Counted from the first letter of the stretch, positions 25,343 through 35,200 are shown. The stretch: 64,000 nucleotides of DNA from Weissella muntiaci (GCF_008107635.1 NZ_SDGZ01000023.1:1-64000); one strand, 5' to 3'. Made by a program: numbers and translations. Notes: generated from the sequence alone by a model not told the origin.

Positions 25343-25768
25343 ATGACCGAACTAGACGCAGCGCTAAAAACTCTTCAAGAACATGGCATTAAAAAAACCA
25401 GCCAACGGGTTAGTATTTTGGATTATTTGATCCAGAACCGAATTCATCCAAGTGCGGATACGATTGCTCAAGGTTTAGGTATGAATTTGACAACCGTCTA
25501 TAATACACTGGAGGTGCTTGTTAGCATTGACTTAGTTTACGTTATTGATAGCAGTCAAGATGGTAAAAAACATTTCGACTATTTCGGTCATCCACATTAT
25601 CATGTCGTTTGTCGTAATTGTGGCAAAATTGTTGATGGTGAGAACATTGATATGCATGAATTCCCAACACTTGCCCGTGAAGCAAGCCATTATCTAATTG
25701 AACAAAGTAGCTTAGAATTCACTGGATTATGTGAAGATTGCCAAAAATTATTCGGTCTAACCAATTAA
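25343..25768 (+). CDS. Fur family regulator, PerR type
   Basis: 141 residues from the ATG behind AAGGGG. It contains the regulatory ligands expected in PerR: HPSAD (His37-like), HFDYF (Asp85-like), HYHVVC (His91/93-like) and KIVD (Asp104-like). The structural zinc pairs CRNC and CEDC are present. By family knowledge PerR senses peroxide by iron-catalysed histidine oxidation. It shares an operon with two VIT transporters under a PerR-box-like promoter, so autoregulation is likely. Confidence 0.9.
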   Translation: MTELDAALKTLQEHGIKKTSQRVSILDYLIQNRIHPSADTIAQGLGMNLTTVYNTLEVLVSIDLVYVIDSSQDGKKHFDYFGHPHYHVVCRNCGKIVDGENIDMHEFPTLAREASHYLIEQSSLEFTGLCEDCQKLFGLTN

Positions 25769-25774
25769 TAATAT

Positions 25775-25810
25775 AAAAAAGCACCGATACATTTGTATCG
25801 GTGCTTTTTT
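25775..25810. terminator. Bidirectional terminator
   Basis: AAAAAAGCACCGATACA pairs with TGTATCGGTGCTTTTTT. Confidence 0.9.
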
Positions 25811-25819
25811 AACATCATT

Positions 25820-26368
25820 TTAGCCTAGAACACGCTTCGTAAAATCAGCAAACTTCATCCCTGCGTCCTTCAAGAAAGCTTGTGTATCAACGTTTGTAAT
25901 CTTACCATTTTCGTCTGACAAACTTGGCGTATTACCAATGTATAATTCTGGCTGGTGCATCACAATCATATCTAGAAAGTCCAATGAGTTTCTTAGTACG
26001 TGGTTGGCAACTGCTCCGCCGATTCCAGCGATTGATTGTGAAGCAACCAATGCGGGCTTCTGTGCCCAGACATTCTCCCCCCAAGGACGTGAAGCAATAT
26101 CAATCGCATTTTTAAGTGCAGCTGGGACACTTCGATTATGCTCTGGCGTAGCGAAGATAATTGCATCTTGCTTAGCAATTGTTTCACGGAAGTCCGTATA
26201 TATCTTTGGTGAATCAGCATCATAATCCTGATTATATAAAGGCAAATCTGCAATATTAATAAAAGTTACTTCTGAGTCTTCTGGAAGGCCTGCTACAAGC
26301 GCCTCAGCTACCCCTAAAGTAAATGAATTCTTCCGTAATGATCCAACAATAATTCCGTATTTAGACAT
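25820..26368 (-). CDS. NAD(P)H-dependent FMN reductase family protein
   Basis: 182 residues of the flavodoxin-like FMN_red family. It shows the phosphate-binding GSLRKNSFTLGVAEAL near the N terminus (residues 10-25), ATPEHNRSVPAALKNAIDI and a SIAGIGGAVANHVLR segment. It probably reduces FMN, quinones or azo compounds with NADPH. The ribosome binding site is CAGGAG. Monocistronic, next to a terminator. Confidence 0.9.
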   Translation of the reverse strand: MSKYGIIVGSLRKNSFTLGVAEALVAGLPEDSEVTFINIADLPLYNQDYDADSPKIYTDFRETIAKQDAIIFATPEHNRSVPAALKNAIDIASRPWGENVWAQKPALVASQSIAGIGGAVANHVLRNSLDFLDMIVMHQPELYIGNTPSLSDENGKITNVDTQAFLKDAGMKFADFTKRVLG

Positions 26369-26491
26369 TTGCTAATCTCCTGTAATTACAAAAAGTAAGT
26401 TCTTCATCTATTATTAAACACTTTTTTGTAGTTCTGAGCAAGTCCTTTTTAGTAAAATATGCAATAATGTTCTCCAATCGTTCCATAATAT

Positions 26492-26534
26492 AAAAAAAAT
26501 GCACCATCCTTTGTATGTACAAATGGATGATGCA
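26492..26534 (-). terminator. Terminator of the MFS-MazG operon
   Basis: TGCATCATCC and GGATGGTGCA (minus strand) pair around a 15-nt loop and are followed by T-rich sequence. Confidence 0.75.
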
Positions 26535-26539
26535 ACCAA

Positions 26540-26857
26540 CTACTTTTCCTCAAAACGCTTTTGTAACTTTCGCTCACTCTGTTGCATTAATTGTTCTGGT
26601 TTTATATCAAATTTATCCGCCAGAATTAACAGTTGATCCATCACATCGGCCATTTCTTCAACCAAGTTGTCTTGCCAACCAGCTTTTTCGATGTGCTCAC
26701 CAGGATGATCTCGACCTATCTCAAGTGCGCGCACCGCACGTGATAATTCGCCCAATTCCTCAGTCATGAAATTCAACCGAATTAACGGTGAAAACCGGTA
26801 CCAATTCCGACCTTTATAAAAGTCGACTAACCAACGCTGATGTTCTTCAAGTTGCAT
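26540..26857 (-). CDS. MazG-like nucleotide pyrophosphohydrolase
   Basis: 105 residues with the MazG fold motifs: MTEELGELSRAVRALE (EExxE-like metal site) and LVEEMADVMDQLLILAD (ExxD). The family hydrolyses non-canonical or stress-related NTPs. The ribosome binding site is AGGAGGAG, and it follows the MFS gene by 28 bases, so the two are probably co-transcribed. Confidence 0.85.
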   Translation of the reverse strand: MQLEEHQRWLVDFYKGRNWYRFSPLIRLNFMTEELGELSRAVRALEIGRDHPGEHIEKAGWQDNLVEEMADVMDQLLILADKFDIKPEQLMQQSERKLQKRFEEK

Positions 26858-26885
26858 ATTTGCTCCTCCTAAAAGCTCTCTTACA

Positions 26886-28067
26886 CTATGACGACTTCAC
26901 TTGGGTAAAAATAATTAAGCCAAGCAATTGTAAAGTAAGAATAATGATTGCCAATGGTAGGTAAGTCGCATTTCCGAATAATCCCACCAATGGCGACATA
27001 ACTCCGCCCAACGTATATCGAAATAAACCTAGTAAAGCAGATGCCGATCCAGCACGTGCTTTCTGATCTTGCATTGCCAGCGTGGTTGTCATTGCAATGA
27101 TTCCACCAATTGTTGCAACTATCAAAAATAATGGTGGCAACACTAGCCAAATTGATTTCTCAAGCAATGTAGTTCCCAGCAAAGCAATGCTTCCTAACAG
27201 CCCAATATAAATAAATACTTTCAAAGCTGTCTTCTCACCATATTTAAGCGCTAACCGTCCCGACAAGCCGGCGGTGATTGCGATTCCCAAGCCATTTATT
27301 GCATAAACGCCACCAAAAGCAACCGTTGACAGCCCAAAAATACTTTCCAACATAAATGTTGAACCAGCAATATAGGCAAATAATGATGCCGTCAGGAACG
27401 CCTGCGTTAGCGTGTACACCATGAAGTTATGTTCTTTAAACAAATGCTTGAAACCGGCAATCACGGAATCTGACCCCAAATCCGCTGTTCGTCGTTCCTC
27501 CATTGGCAAAGTCTCTGGTGTCGTCAAGAATATACTGATCCCCAAAACAATTCCCAAAACTGCCAAAAGGACAAAAGTTACTCGCCAATCGGAAATAGCA
27601 ACGATCACACCACCAAATACAGGTGCCAAAACTGGGAAAATACCATTAATCGTTTGATTAATTGAAATTTGTTTGGTAAGTTCCCGACCTGAAAATAAAT
27701 CCGTCAGCATTGCTAAGGATAGTACAATCCCAGTTGCTCCACCAAGTCCCTGCAATAATCGTAACCCAATCATTACGCCAATGCTATCGGTCGTTGCAAT
27801 GGCCAAAGAACTCACTGTAAACACCAGAATCCCAACTAACAAAGGCTTTCGCCGCCCCACTCGATCGGAAAGTGGGCCAATCACAACCTGTCCCAGACCA
27901 ATTCCAATTAACGATGCCGTAATTGTTAGTTGCGCCAATGACGCACTTGTATTTAAATCCCTTTGCAATTCTGGTAGCCCCGGTAAGTACAAATCCATTG
28001 CTAGTGGTGCAAATGCACTAATTACTCCAAATAAAAATAGTTGAAAGGTATTAACTTTTTTTGCCAT
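26886..28067 (-). CDS. Bcr/CflA family multidrug MFS transporter
   Basis: 393 residues with 12 helices. Family motifs are PLAMDLYLPGLPELQRDL after helix 1, the motif A loop GPLSDRVGRRKPLLVG (about 70-85) and PVLAPVFGGVIVAISDWR. It is a proton-driven exporter of drugs or sulfonamide/bicyclomycin-type compounds. The start chosen (MAKKVNTF) has no strong ribosome binding site; an upstream in-frame ATG adds 24 residues but is not better supported. Confidence 0.9.
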   Translation of the reverse strand: MAKKVNTFQLFLFGVISAFAPLAMDLYLPGLPELQRDLNTSASLAQLTITASLIGIGLGQVVIGPLSDRVGRRKPLLVGILVFTVSSLAIATTDSIGVMIGLRLLQGLGGATGIVLSLAMLTDLFSGRELTKQISINQTINGIFPVLAPVFGGVIVAISDWRVTFVLLAVLGIVLGISIFLTTPETLPMEERRTADLGSDSVIAGFKHLFKEHNFMVYTLTQAFLTASLFAYIAGSTFMLESIFGLSTVAFGGVYAINGLGIAITAGLSGRLALKYGEKTALKVFIYIGLLGSIALLGTTLLEKSIWLVLPPLFLIVATIGGIIAMTTTLAMQDQKARAGSASALLGLFRYTLGGVMSPLVGLFGNATYLPLAIIILTLQLLGLIIFTQVKSS

Positions 28068-28156
28068 CAGTTCTACCCATGCCCCCTTAAAACAAACTAT
28101 CTTCGAGTATAACAAGCCCTGCACCAGATTGCTAACCAACTTTATCTATTTACCAC

Positions 28157-28193
28157 AAAAAAGCAATCAACTCATCTTAATGAATTGATTGCT
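28157..28193 (-). terminator. Terminator of clpL
   Basis: AGCAATCAA and TTGATTGCT pair around a 14-nt loop and are followed on the minus strand by TTTTTT. Confidence 0.8.
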
Positions 28194-28205
28194 CTCAATT
28201 TATAC

Positions 28206-30314
28206 TTAATCTACATCAATTGCGGAGATTTCAATCTTACCATCAACCAAATCTGCCTGTAGATGCTTTGCATCCATATTATCTAGGTAAAAATCGGTTA
28301 CTTGGTCACGAATTTGTTGTTCGATAACCCGTCGTAATGGACGAGCGCCCATTGCTTCGTCATAACCCTCATCAATTAACCAACCCTTAGCCTGGTCTGT
28401 CACAACAAGTGTAATATCCTTCTTGGCCAAAGTTTTATTTACATCATCCAACATTAAATCAACAATCTCTTGCAAGTTCTCCTTGGTCAAATTCGAAAAC
28501 TCAACAATTGCATTGAAACGATTTAGGAATTCTGGTCTAAAGAAGGGCGCTAATCGGTCCATCAGGGCCATCTCAGCCTTTTCGTCTCCCTTAGCATCAT
28601 TACCAAAACCAGCATTCGAAGTTGCAATTACCACCGTATTTTTGAAATTAACGGTATTTCCTTGCCCATCTGTCAGACGACCATCATCCATCACTTGCAG
28701 GAGCAAGGTCAGAACTTGTGGATTGGCCTTTTCAATTTCATCTAATAGTACAATTGAGTACGGCTGACGACGAACACGTTCGGTTAATGTGTTGCTATTG
28801 TCCTCATATCCGACATAACCGGCAGTTGCCCCAATTAACTTTGAAACTGCCGTTAAGTCAGCATATTCGGACATATCTAACCGAATCACATGCTCCTTTG
28901 AACCAAACATATCCAAAGCCAACTGCTTGGCTAACTCCGTCTTACCAGTTCCAGTTGGCCCAACGAATAGAAATGATCCAATTGGTCGATTACCTTCATC
29001 AAAGCCGGCTCGGTTACGTCGAATTGCTCGTGAAACCGCCTCAACAGCCTCATCCTGACCGATTACCTTCCCGCGTAGTCGTTCGTTAATCCCCTTCAAG
29101 TGTTCGATGTCAGAGGCGCCCATTTGCGATACAGGCACCCCTGTCAAACGCTCAACACTTTCTGCAACATCATTGACCGTCGCTGTCACCTTCTTTGCTT
29201 CACCCGCATCATCAATCTGCTTTTGCAAAGTATCGATTTTGCTTTTATGGGTCAAAGCACCCTCAAAATCCTCTTTTTCGACGGCGGCTTCCTGTAATTC
29301 ATGCTCATGTTTAATTGCTGCCTCTAGACTTACAACGTCAGTCATTGGATGGCTGGCTGCTAGATGAGCGGCCGTCATATCTAACAGGTCAATCGCCTTG
29401 TCTGGTAATGAGCGTTGCGGAATATATTGAATTGAATAATCAACGGCGGCTTTCAAAACACTATCTGGAATTTCAACATTATGATGTTGCGCATACAGAT
29501 CACGTAAGCCCATCAAAATATGGAAAGAGTCCTCAGCACTAGGGGCATTCACGGTAACTTCATTGAAACGACGCGCCAATGCAGCGTTCTTCAAAATTGT
29601 GTTTCGATATTCATCCTGGGTCGTTGCACCGATCACTGTGAATTCACCACGACTCAAAGCTGGCTTCAAAATATCAGCTAGGCCCTTTGAGCCACTCTCG
29701 CCACCCATCGCACCAGTTCCTAAGATTTGATGAATCTCATCAAAGAAGATGATAATGTTGCCGGCTTCTTTGACTTCCTTGATTAGATTTTGAACATTTT
29801 CTTCAAAGCTACCGCGGTATTGGGTTCCTGCTTCGATACTCGATAAGTCGATTGAGATAATCTCTTTATCACGAATTGAAGCAGGTACATCCCCAGCAAT
29901 AATTGCTTGCGCCAAGCCTTCCACAACAGCCGTCTTACCGACCCCTGCGTCGCCCACCAATACGGGATTGTTCTTTGTTCGCCGACTTAAAATTTCGGCG
30001 GTCTCTTGGATTTCCTTGTTTCGCCCAATGACGGGATCTAACATATCATTCCGAGCCTCTTCAGTTAGGTTGCGTCCTAGCTTGGCGAGCATGCTGTCTT
30101 GCTTTGGAACTTGATTACTAGGTGCTAGTTCCTGCATTGATTGTGTGTCGTTTTGAGGAATCCGTCCGCTTTGCCGATATTGCGCAAATTGCTCTGGCGT
30201 TACTTCTCGACCATTAATCAAGTAACGCGAATTCTCAGAATTCAGACCGTTCATACGTCCCATCATCTGGTTAAAAATATCGTCCATACTGTTAAAATCA
30301 TCATAATTTGCCAT
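28206..30314 (-). CDS. clpL: ClpL, Clp/Hsp100 ATPase
   Basis: 702 residues. The N terminus [15 protein letters not shown], then [20 protein letters not shown], identifies ClpL rather than ClpC or ClpE, since it lacks the Clp_N repeats and zinc finger. Two AAA modules follow: Walker [10 protein letters not shown] (121-129) and GPTGTGKTE (near 450), Walker [10 protein letters not shown] and LLDEIE. A short coiled middle domain (about 345-395) lies between them. ClpL acts as a disaggregase in heat and acid stress. No CtsR box or CIRCE element was found upstream. Confidence 0.93.
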   Translation of the reverse strand: MANYDDFNSMDDIFNQMMGRMNGLNSENSRYLINGREVTPEQFAQYRQSGRIPQNDTQSMQELAPSNQVPKQDSMLAKLGRNLTEEARNDMLDPVIGRNKEIQETAEILSRRTKNNPVLVGDAGVGKTAVVEGLAQAIIAGDVPASIRDKEIISIDLSSIEAGTQYRGSFEENVQNLIKEVKEAGNIIIFFDEIHQILGTGAMGGESGSKGLADILKPALSRGEFTVIGATTQDEYRNTILKNAALARRFNEVTVNAPSAEDSFHILMGLRDLYAQHHNVEIPDSVLKAAVDYSIQYIPQRSLPDKAIDLLDMTAAHLAASHPMTDVVSLEAAIKHEHELQEAAVEKEDFEGALTHKSKIDTLQKQIDDAGEAKKVTATVNDVAESVERLTGVPVSQMGASDIEHLKGINERLRGKVIGQDEAVEAVSRAIRRNRAGFDEGNRPIGSFLFVGPTGTGKTELAKQLALDMFGSKEHVIRLDMSEYADLTAVSKLIGATAGYVGYEDNSNTLTERVRRQPYSIVLLDEIEKANPQVLTLLLQVMDDGRLTDGQGNTVNFKNTVVIATSNAGFGNDAKGDEKAEMALMDRLAPFFRPEFLNRFNAIVEFSNLTKENLQEIVDLMLDDVNKTLAKKDITLVVTDQAKGWLIDEGYDEAMGARPLRRVIEQQIRDQVTDFYLDNMDAKHLQADLVDGKIEISAIDVD

Positions 30315-30397
30315 AAGTTATTTCCTCCTCAAATTTTCATACAAAATGCTTCGTACTCCCAAAAATTCCTCTGTCACAAACAAATCTGAAATTTATC

Positions 30398-30434
30398 TGA
30401 ACACGCTTTCATTATAACACGTTCATTTTCACAA
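30398..30434 (-). promoter_or_regulatory. clpL promoter region
   Basis: A perfect TATAAT (30416-30411) with a weak -35 (TTCGGC, 18-nt spacer) lies about 95 bases before the gene. TGAACACGCTTTCA (30398-30411) at the start site is one mismatch from the CcpA cre consensus, which may be chance. Confidence 0.4.
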
Positions 30435-30490
30435 GCCGAAAAATATCATTTCTCTACCTAATTGAATAGATATCAATAAATAATTACACA

Positions 30491-30518
30491 AAAAAAGCCT
30501 AACACCGAAGTGCTAGAC
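30491..30518 (-). terminator. Terminator of the WxL cluster
   Basis: CTAGCAC and GTGTTAG close a UUCG tetraloop on the minus strand, followed by T7. Confidence 0.8.
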
Positions 30519-30529
30519 TTATCAATCTT

Positions 30530-32662
30530 CTAAGGCGTTGGAACATTCATTAATGTCCAACTAATCTTACCTGAGTAGTTTCCATTCAAAGCTGACGCGT
30601 TTGCATTCAACAGAATTCCCTGATTGCTTTTCCATGATGAAAGTACATCGGTGTTCGTATTAGTTGAAGTGGTCGTTTGTGACATAATGTTCACGGCTGC
30701 ATTTGTCATATTTTGCTGAACATTACTATTCGTCACATAAACCAAACCACCAGCTAGCTGGGTTCCAGTTGCAGTCTTTAAAGTCGTTGCTGAAGCTTGT
30801 AACTGCCACTTATTTCCAGGTCCACGTGTATCGCTTACAGATAGGCCCCAATCACCATTACGCTGAATTAAGGTTGAAAGACCTGTTAACACGGTTGACT
30901 TAAAACTACTATCCGACTTACTAGTCAATTTCAACTCGCCAACGTTTCTGATTGGTACTGTAACCGAATTTGATGAAAATCCATTCGCATCAGTCGCTGT
31001 CAACACTAGTGAATTATTACCCAGTACAAGCTTATCACTTGGTACCGTCGCAATAAATTGTCCAGATGTTGCACTTCCCTGCCAAGCAATCTTAACATCA
31101 GTTCCAATCGTGGCTGCAGTTCCATTCAAGGTTGCCTTCAAATTCATCTGGCTGTTCGTAACCACATTACCAGCAACACCATAAGTTAACGTTCCCGTCG
31201 TTGTTGCATCGTTACCTGGAGTTACATCCACACTACTTGGATTAACTGCCAGTGTTAAATTTGGATTTGGTAAAATATTGAACGTTGGTGTGGTGGCCGA
31301 CACCATATAATTACTCCCAGCAAAATCACTTGTCTCATCCGCAACTTTGATTGTTGTGCCAGTTTTATTGTTAGCCTGACCTTTGATCACGATTGTTGCC
31401 GAGTTATTGGCTGTTGATAAATCGTTCTTAAGCTTTTGCGAAAACTCTCCATTCTTAATTGAAGAAAGATCGACATTTTCCGAACCACCATTGGCATAAG
31501 TGATTGTACCACTTTTATAGTCGATTCCAGTCGTTGCCATCTGCATTTGTGCGACGATAGCCGTCCAATTCTGTTTTCCACTCGCATAATTCAAGTTATA
31601 AGTGTAAGTTAACTGATCACCATCATAGATATTCGTCCCACTATTAACGGCAATATTCCGAGTATCATTCTTGATTGTAGCCGAAGCGGTAGCATTGACC
31701 AACCCTGGAACCTGTTCGAAAACTACCAACCCGTTCTCAAATAACAGCCCCGTTGCACCCGTAAATCCCCAACGAATTTGATTTGTTGTCGTCTTGAACT
31801 GCGTTTTATCTAACACAATTGTTTGTGACTGGCCGGTTAATGCAGCACTGGTATTTGGATCCTTATCGTCAAAGGTGTAGGTCATTTCACTAGTTGTCGC
31901 ATTCCATTTCAAAGTGAAATGATGCCAATTTCCATTTGACAAGTTTAGATTATCGATAATTCCTTTATGCTCGATGTCGTACCAATAATCTTTAAAAATA
32001 AAACCTGACGAATGTTGTCGATAAGTATTACTATTACCTGGATAATTCGATGCAATATGAGCACCACTAAGACCGTTATTCAGATCAAACGAGGCCGCCC
32101 CCTTAGTTGCATCATTCGCTGTATTCAAATATGGATCAAATTCGATTGCCCAGCTATTTTGAATTGCCTTTGCAGAAACGTCACTAGCTTTACTAGTATG
32201 TGCATCGGTTCCCCAAACGCCTAATGCTTGACCACTTTGTCCAATCGAATCAGCACCTTTGTCATCATTCTTAAAGACCAATGCCATTCCATCCGCCGCG
32301 TTCTTCCCTTGATTTCCAAAGTTTAGCCACATTGAGACAGTTGCTGACTTGGTCAAGTCAAAGAGGTTGTTATCAGTTGCCCAAATTGCCCCCATCTGAT
32401 TCGCTTGTCCGCTAGTAACTCGAACAACGTCTGTATTCGTCACATTCGGATTAGTAGCAGCAACAACTTGTGCACTATTTCCTGAAAATGAAGCAGGTGT
32501 AAAAACATTCGTTAATTTAATTCCTTGAGGGGTTGTGCTTAAGGCCGTTGAATAATCATCAGCATGAACCACTGACAATAATGGTGTAATTACGATCCCG
32601 CTGAATACCGACATCACAACCGTGAATATTACACTTCGCCGAAGTATATTTTGATAACGCAT
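30530..32662 (-). CDS. WxL-domain surface protein with L-type lectin-like domain
   Basis: 710 residues. A signal peptide (about 10-34, ending VVHADD) is followed by a lectin-like beta-sandwich (about 45-310) with DGMALVFKNDDKGADSIGQ, NSWAIEFDPYLN and WHHFTLKWNATTSEMTYTFD. Ig-like modules lie near 335-560. The C-terminal WxL domain shows GDWGLSVSDTRG and a final SWTLMNVP. WxL domains bind peptidoglycan non-covalently; the lectin domain may bind host or plant glycans. Last gene of the cluster. The lectin assignment rests on motif shape, not a search. Confidence 0.83.
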   Translation of the reverse strand: MRYQNILRRSVIFTVVMSVFSGIVITPLLSVVHADDYSTALSTTPQGIKLTNVFTPASFSGNSAQVVAATNPNVTNTDVVRVTSGQANQMGAIWATDNNLFDLTKSATVSMWLNFGNQGKNAADGMALVFKNDDKGADSIGQSGQALGVWGTDAHTSKASDVSAKAIQNSWAIEFDPYLNTANDATKGAASFDLNNGLSGAHIASNYPGNSNTYRQHSSGFIFKDYWYDIEHKGIIDNLNLSNGNWHHFTLKWNATTSEMTYTFDDKDPNTSAALTGQSQTIVLDKTQFKTTTNQIRWGFTGATGLLFENGLVVFEQVPGLVNATASATIKNDTRNIAVNSGTNIYDGDQLTYTYNLNYASGKQNWTAIVAQMQMATTGIDYKSGTITYANGGSENVDLSSIKNGEFSQKLKNDLSTANNSATIVIKGQANNKTGTTIKVADETSDFAGSNYMVSATTPTFNILPNPNLTLAVNPSSVDVTPGNDATTTGTLTYGVAGNVVTNSQMNLKATLNGTAATIGTDVKIAWQGSATSGQFIATVPSDKLVLGNNSLVLTATDANGFSSNSVTVPIRNVGELKLTSKSDSSFKSTVLTGLSTLIQRNGDWGLSVSDTRGPGNKWQLQASATTLKTATGTQLAGGLVYVTNSNVQQNMTNAAVNIMSQTTTSTNTNTDVLSSWKSNQGILLNANASALNGNYSGKISWTLMNVPTP

Positions 32663-32697
32663 TGCACCGCTCCTCTCCCCGTAAGTAGTCGTCCTAA

Positions 32698-33711
32698 TTA
32701 ATCTTGTGCCTTTTTATTCTTCCTTAAACGCCAGATCATGTAAATCAAGGCTAGGATCAGCAAAATAATGAACGCAATTGCAATTACTAACCACCAGAAA
32801 TAATTTTGACCGTTGACAATTGAACGATTTAGTCGACTTGCCTCAGCTTGTGTGATCACAAAATCACGCTTAAACTTCCAGTGATATTTTCCATCCTCAC
32901 CCTTCGCATCGAGATAAAGGGTATACTTTCCAGGTGTAAGTTTATTATCTTTTGGCGTCAACTCAAAGTCAAAATTACTGTTTGGCGCCATTGTCATATC
33001 TTTTTTATTAGTGGTAATAACCGATTTGCTTGACCCGCGTTTATTGATATGTGCCTTAACAACAAAGTCATGTAGAATCACTGGTTCAGTATTCTGCAAA
33101 TTGGCCGCAATACTGTTGTATCCGTTTGTCTGCTTGGTTTTAATTTGATTAAGTTTTAAATTTGGCTCAATCAATTCGTCGGTTTCTTCACGTAACTGTA
33201 CACCAATCACGTAAGCATATTTATTGGTAAGGCTGATTCCCTTAGTCTTTTTAGCTTGCCCACCTGCAGTTAGATCACGAACTTGAATCCCACCAAGTAC
33301 TGTTCCACGAAAGGCCTTTTCGGGTACAGTCAACTTTAAGGAAACCGTTTGGTCAGTATTTCCAGCAACCGTGACCGTTTTTGGTTCAGCCATCATCGAC
33401 TCAAATGGTGCCGCTAACGTAGAGTCTTTTTTGAGATTATGATTACTGTAATCAACAATTCCATTTACATTGGTTACTGCCTGATTTGGCGAAACTTTGA
33501 ATTTATGCGCAGTTTTATAATTGTTGTGAATCGTTATTTCTAAGTTCTGTGTTTGCCCTGGCTCGACCTTCAAGTCAAAATAAGTGTTTTTACTATCAAT
33601 TTGATTTGCCGGCAAATTCGCGTTAACAGAGAAATTCAAATCTTCTGCATGCGTTACCGTTGGAAGAACGATTCCCAATAAGGCCACTACGATTGCTATC
33701 CATTTTTTCAA
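32698..33711 (-). CDS. DUF916/DUF3324 WxL-associated membrane protein
   Basis: 337 residues with signal peptide (KKWIAIVVALLGIVLPTVTHAED), the DUF916 segment NFSVNANLPANQIDSKNTYF and a DUF3324 region, then a C-terminal helix (WWLVIAIAFIILLILALIYM) and basic tail RLRKNKKAQ. Such proteins join WxL proteins at the cell surface and can bind host ligands and peptidoglycan. The start codon is TTG behind GAGGGAG (10-nt spacing); no ATG fits. Confidence 0.9.
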   Translation of the reverse strand: MKKWIAIVVALLGIVLPTVTHAEDLNFSVNANLPANQIDSKNTYFDLKVEPGQTQNLEITIHNNYKTAHKFKVSPNQAVTNVNGIVDYSNHNLKKDSTLAAPFESMMAEPKTVTVAGNTDQTVSLKLTVPEKAFRGTVLGGIQVRDLTAGGQAKKTKGISLTNKYAYVIGVQLREETDELIEPNLKLNQIKTKQTNGYNSIAANLQNTEPVILHDFVVKAHINKRGSSKSVITTNKKDMTMAPNSNFDFELTPKDNKLTPGKYTLYLDAKGEDGKYHWKFKRDFVITQAEASRLNRSIVNGQNYFWWLVIAIAFIILLILALIYMIWRLRKNKKAQD

Positions 33712-33819
33712 GATTATCCAACTCCCTCTTTGTTGATTTTTGTCCTATGTAATACAAAAGGCCAAAGACCACCATAATAAATTAAGTAGTAACTTCAGCC
33801 CCCTGTCGTTTTTATTAGA

Positions 33820-34419
33820 TTATGCAGGTGCGTTAGTCAATGTCCAAGTCAATGATGCAGTATAGCTACCAGCAACATTACCGGCTGGTGCATAAAGTGA
33901 AGCGTTGCTTACAGCAAAGACATCCTTCCATTCACCAATACCGTTACCAGCAGCTGCAGTAAATACTGGTGCTGCACTAGTATTCTTCAAATCTGCCAAC
34001 ATTGTTGTTGGTGCAGTTGATGTGTTATCAGATGAAGTTGCCGAAACTGTTCCTTGTTCCAACTTCAAATCAGCACCCTTTAATGTAGTACTTCCATCAA
34101 GAAATTCTGAGCGGGCAACTGTAACGTTCCAGCCACTTGTGTTACCAATATTGTTAACTGTCAAATCACCAGTAACGGTTGCAGCTTTATCAAACGTGTT
34201 ACCAGTTCCTGACAATTCCTGTGAACCAAAATCAAATGTAGGCGCGCTTTCCAACTTCAAATTGTCTGATCCACCAGGTGTTGTACCTGGTTGAGTAAGT
34301 GCTGCTGTCGCGTTTGTCGTTTGTGTTTGCGTATCATCAGCAAATACAGAACCACCTACTACTCCACTAACACCAATTACACCCAACACAATTGAACTTA
34401 CCAATACACTCTTCTTCAT
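33820..34419 (-). CDS. WxL-domain cell-surface protein
   Basis: 199 residues from ATG behind GGAGG; a GTG one codon upstream is equally placed. Signal peptide KKSVLVSSIVLGVIGVSGVV ends at VFADD. The mature part is wholly a WxL domain: TSGWNVTVARSEF, then a final SYTASLTWTLTNAPA matching the YxAxLTWTLxxAP signature. First gene of the WxL-DUF916-WxL/lectin cluster, preceded by a 780-bp region without genes. Confidence 0.92.
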   Translation of the reverse strand: MKKSVLVSSIVLGVIGVSGVVGGSVFADDTQTQTTNATAALTQPGTTPGGSDNLKLESAPTFDFGSQELSGTGNTFDKAATVTGDLTVNNIGNTSGWNVTVARSEFLDGSTTLKGADLKLEQGTVSATSSDNTSTAPTTMLADLKNTSAAPVFTAAAGNGIGEWKDVFAVSNASLYAPAGNVAGSYTASLTWTLTNAPA

Positions 34420-35146
34420 CACAACTTCCTCCTCTTGCTTTGATAACCCAAGTTATCTTTGACATCCTTTTTTTAAATGTGACTTCCCAATTCTCTTTAT
34501 TATATTTAAATTGAAATAATATGTAAGTCACTCTGGTCATTGAAATATTATATCAACATATTTCGATAAGAATTTTAACATATAGATTTGAGCATTCCAA
34601 TTGTTTTGGTCCAAAAAAATTCACTTTTTATGTACAATTTCGATTGAGATGTCCGAGATTTATTCAAGGAAAATCATATCATTCAATGAGCTTCGTTCAT
34701 TGTCGTCTGCAAATCCTTTCCGATAATCGACAATTTCATATATGAATGATGTGCTTATCTATTAATTGAAAAATTTATGATTAATTTCAGCTTTATCGCT
34801 GAATTTTATAAATTAGCATCGAATTTAAGATTTATTTATCAAAAGTTTGTGTGGAATTCATTTTATGTTTATCAATACCTTAGGTATGTATTGAACATCT
34901 TATGATTATACTAGACCGCAAAACGACTAGACCGGTCGTTAAGCATCACTTACAAGTAGTTAATGAAACGAGCAAATTATTTTTAATAACTGCCACAATT
35001 CCACTTGTCTAACTTACTTTTAATCAATAGCAGTTACTTTTGCTATTCTTATTCATGATTGTTAATAGTCCTTTGCTATATGCTAATCACCCGTTTGCTT
35101 TTTCTTATCATAAATCTTCAATATGAATTTAAATATCTCTCATAGT
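34420..35146. other. AT-rich region without a gene
   Basis: About 730 bp of strongly AT-rich sequence lies upstream of the WxL cluster. No open frame with a ribosome binding site was found on either strand. It holds a palindrome (ATACCTTAGGTAT near 34876), a hairpin TTCAGC/GCTGAA near 34800 and the GACCGGTC operator-like element at 34922-34940. It may contain a long leader or the remains of a lost gene. Confidence 0.5.
34911..34940. promoter_or_regulatory. TetR-type operator candidate upstream of the WxL cluster
   Basis: AACGACTAGACCGGTCGTT (34922-34940) has 6-bp inverted arms and the GACCGGTC core also found at 1853-1867. ACTAGACCG is repeated directly just before it. A minus-strand TATAAT near 34907-34912 lies beside it. 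Confidence 0.4.
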
Positions 35147-35200
35147 AAAAACATCCCCTTAAGGACCTGATTTCTCCGTTCCTTAAGGGGATGTTTTTTT
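35147..35200 (-). terminator. Terminator of the thiolase gene
   Basis: A 19-bp stem (AAAAACATCCCCTTAAGGA and its complement) with T-runs on both strands overlaps the thiolase stop codon. Confidence 0.9.

Noticed and set aside
30315-30529. CtsR or CIRCE control of clpL
   Set aside because: Neither the GGTCAAA direct repeat nor the TTAGCACTC inverted repeat is present.
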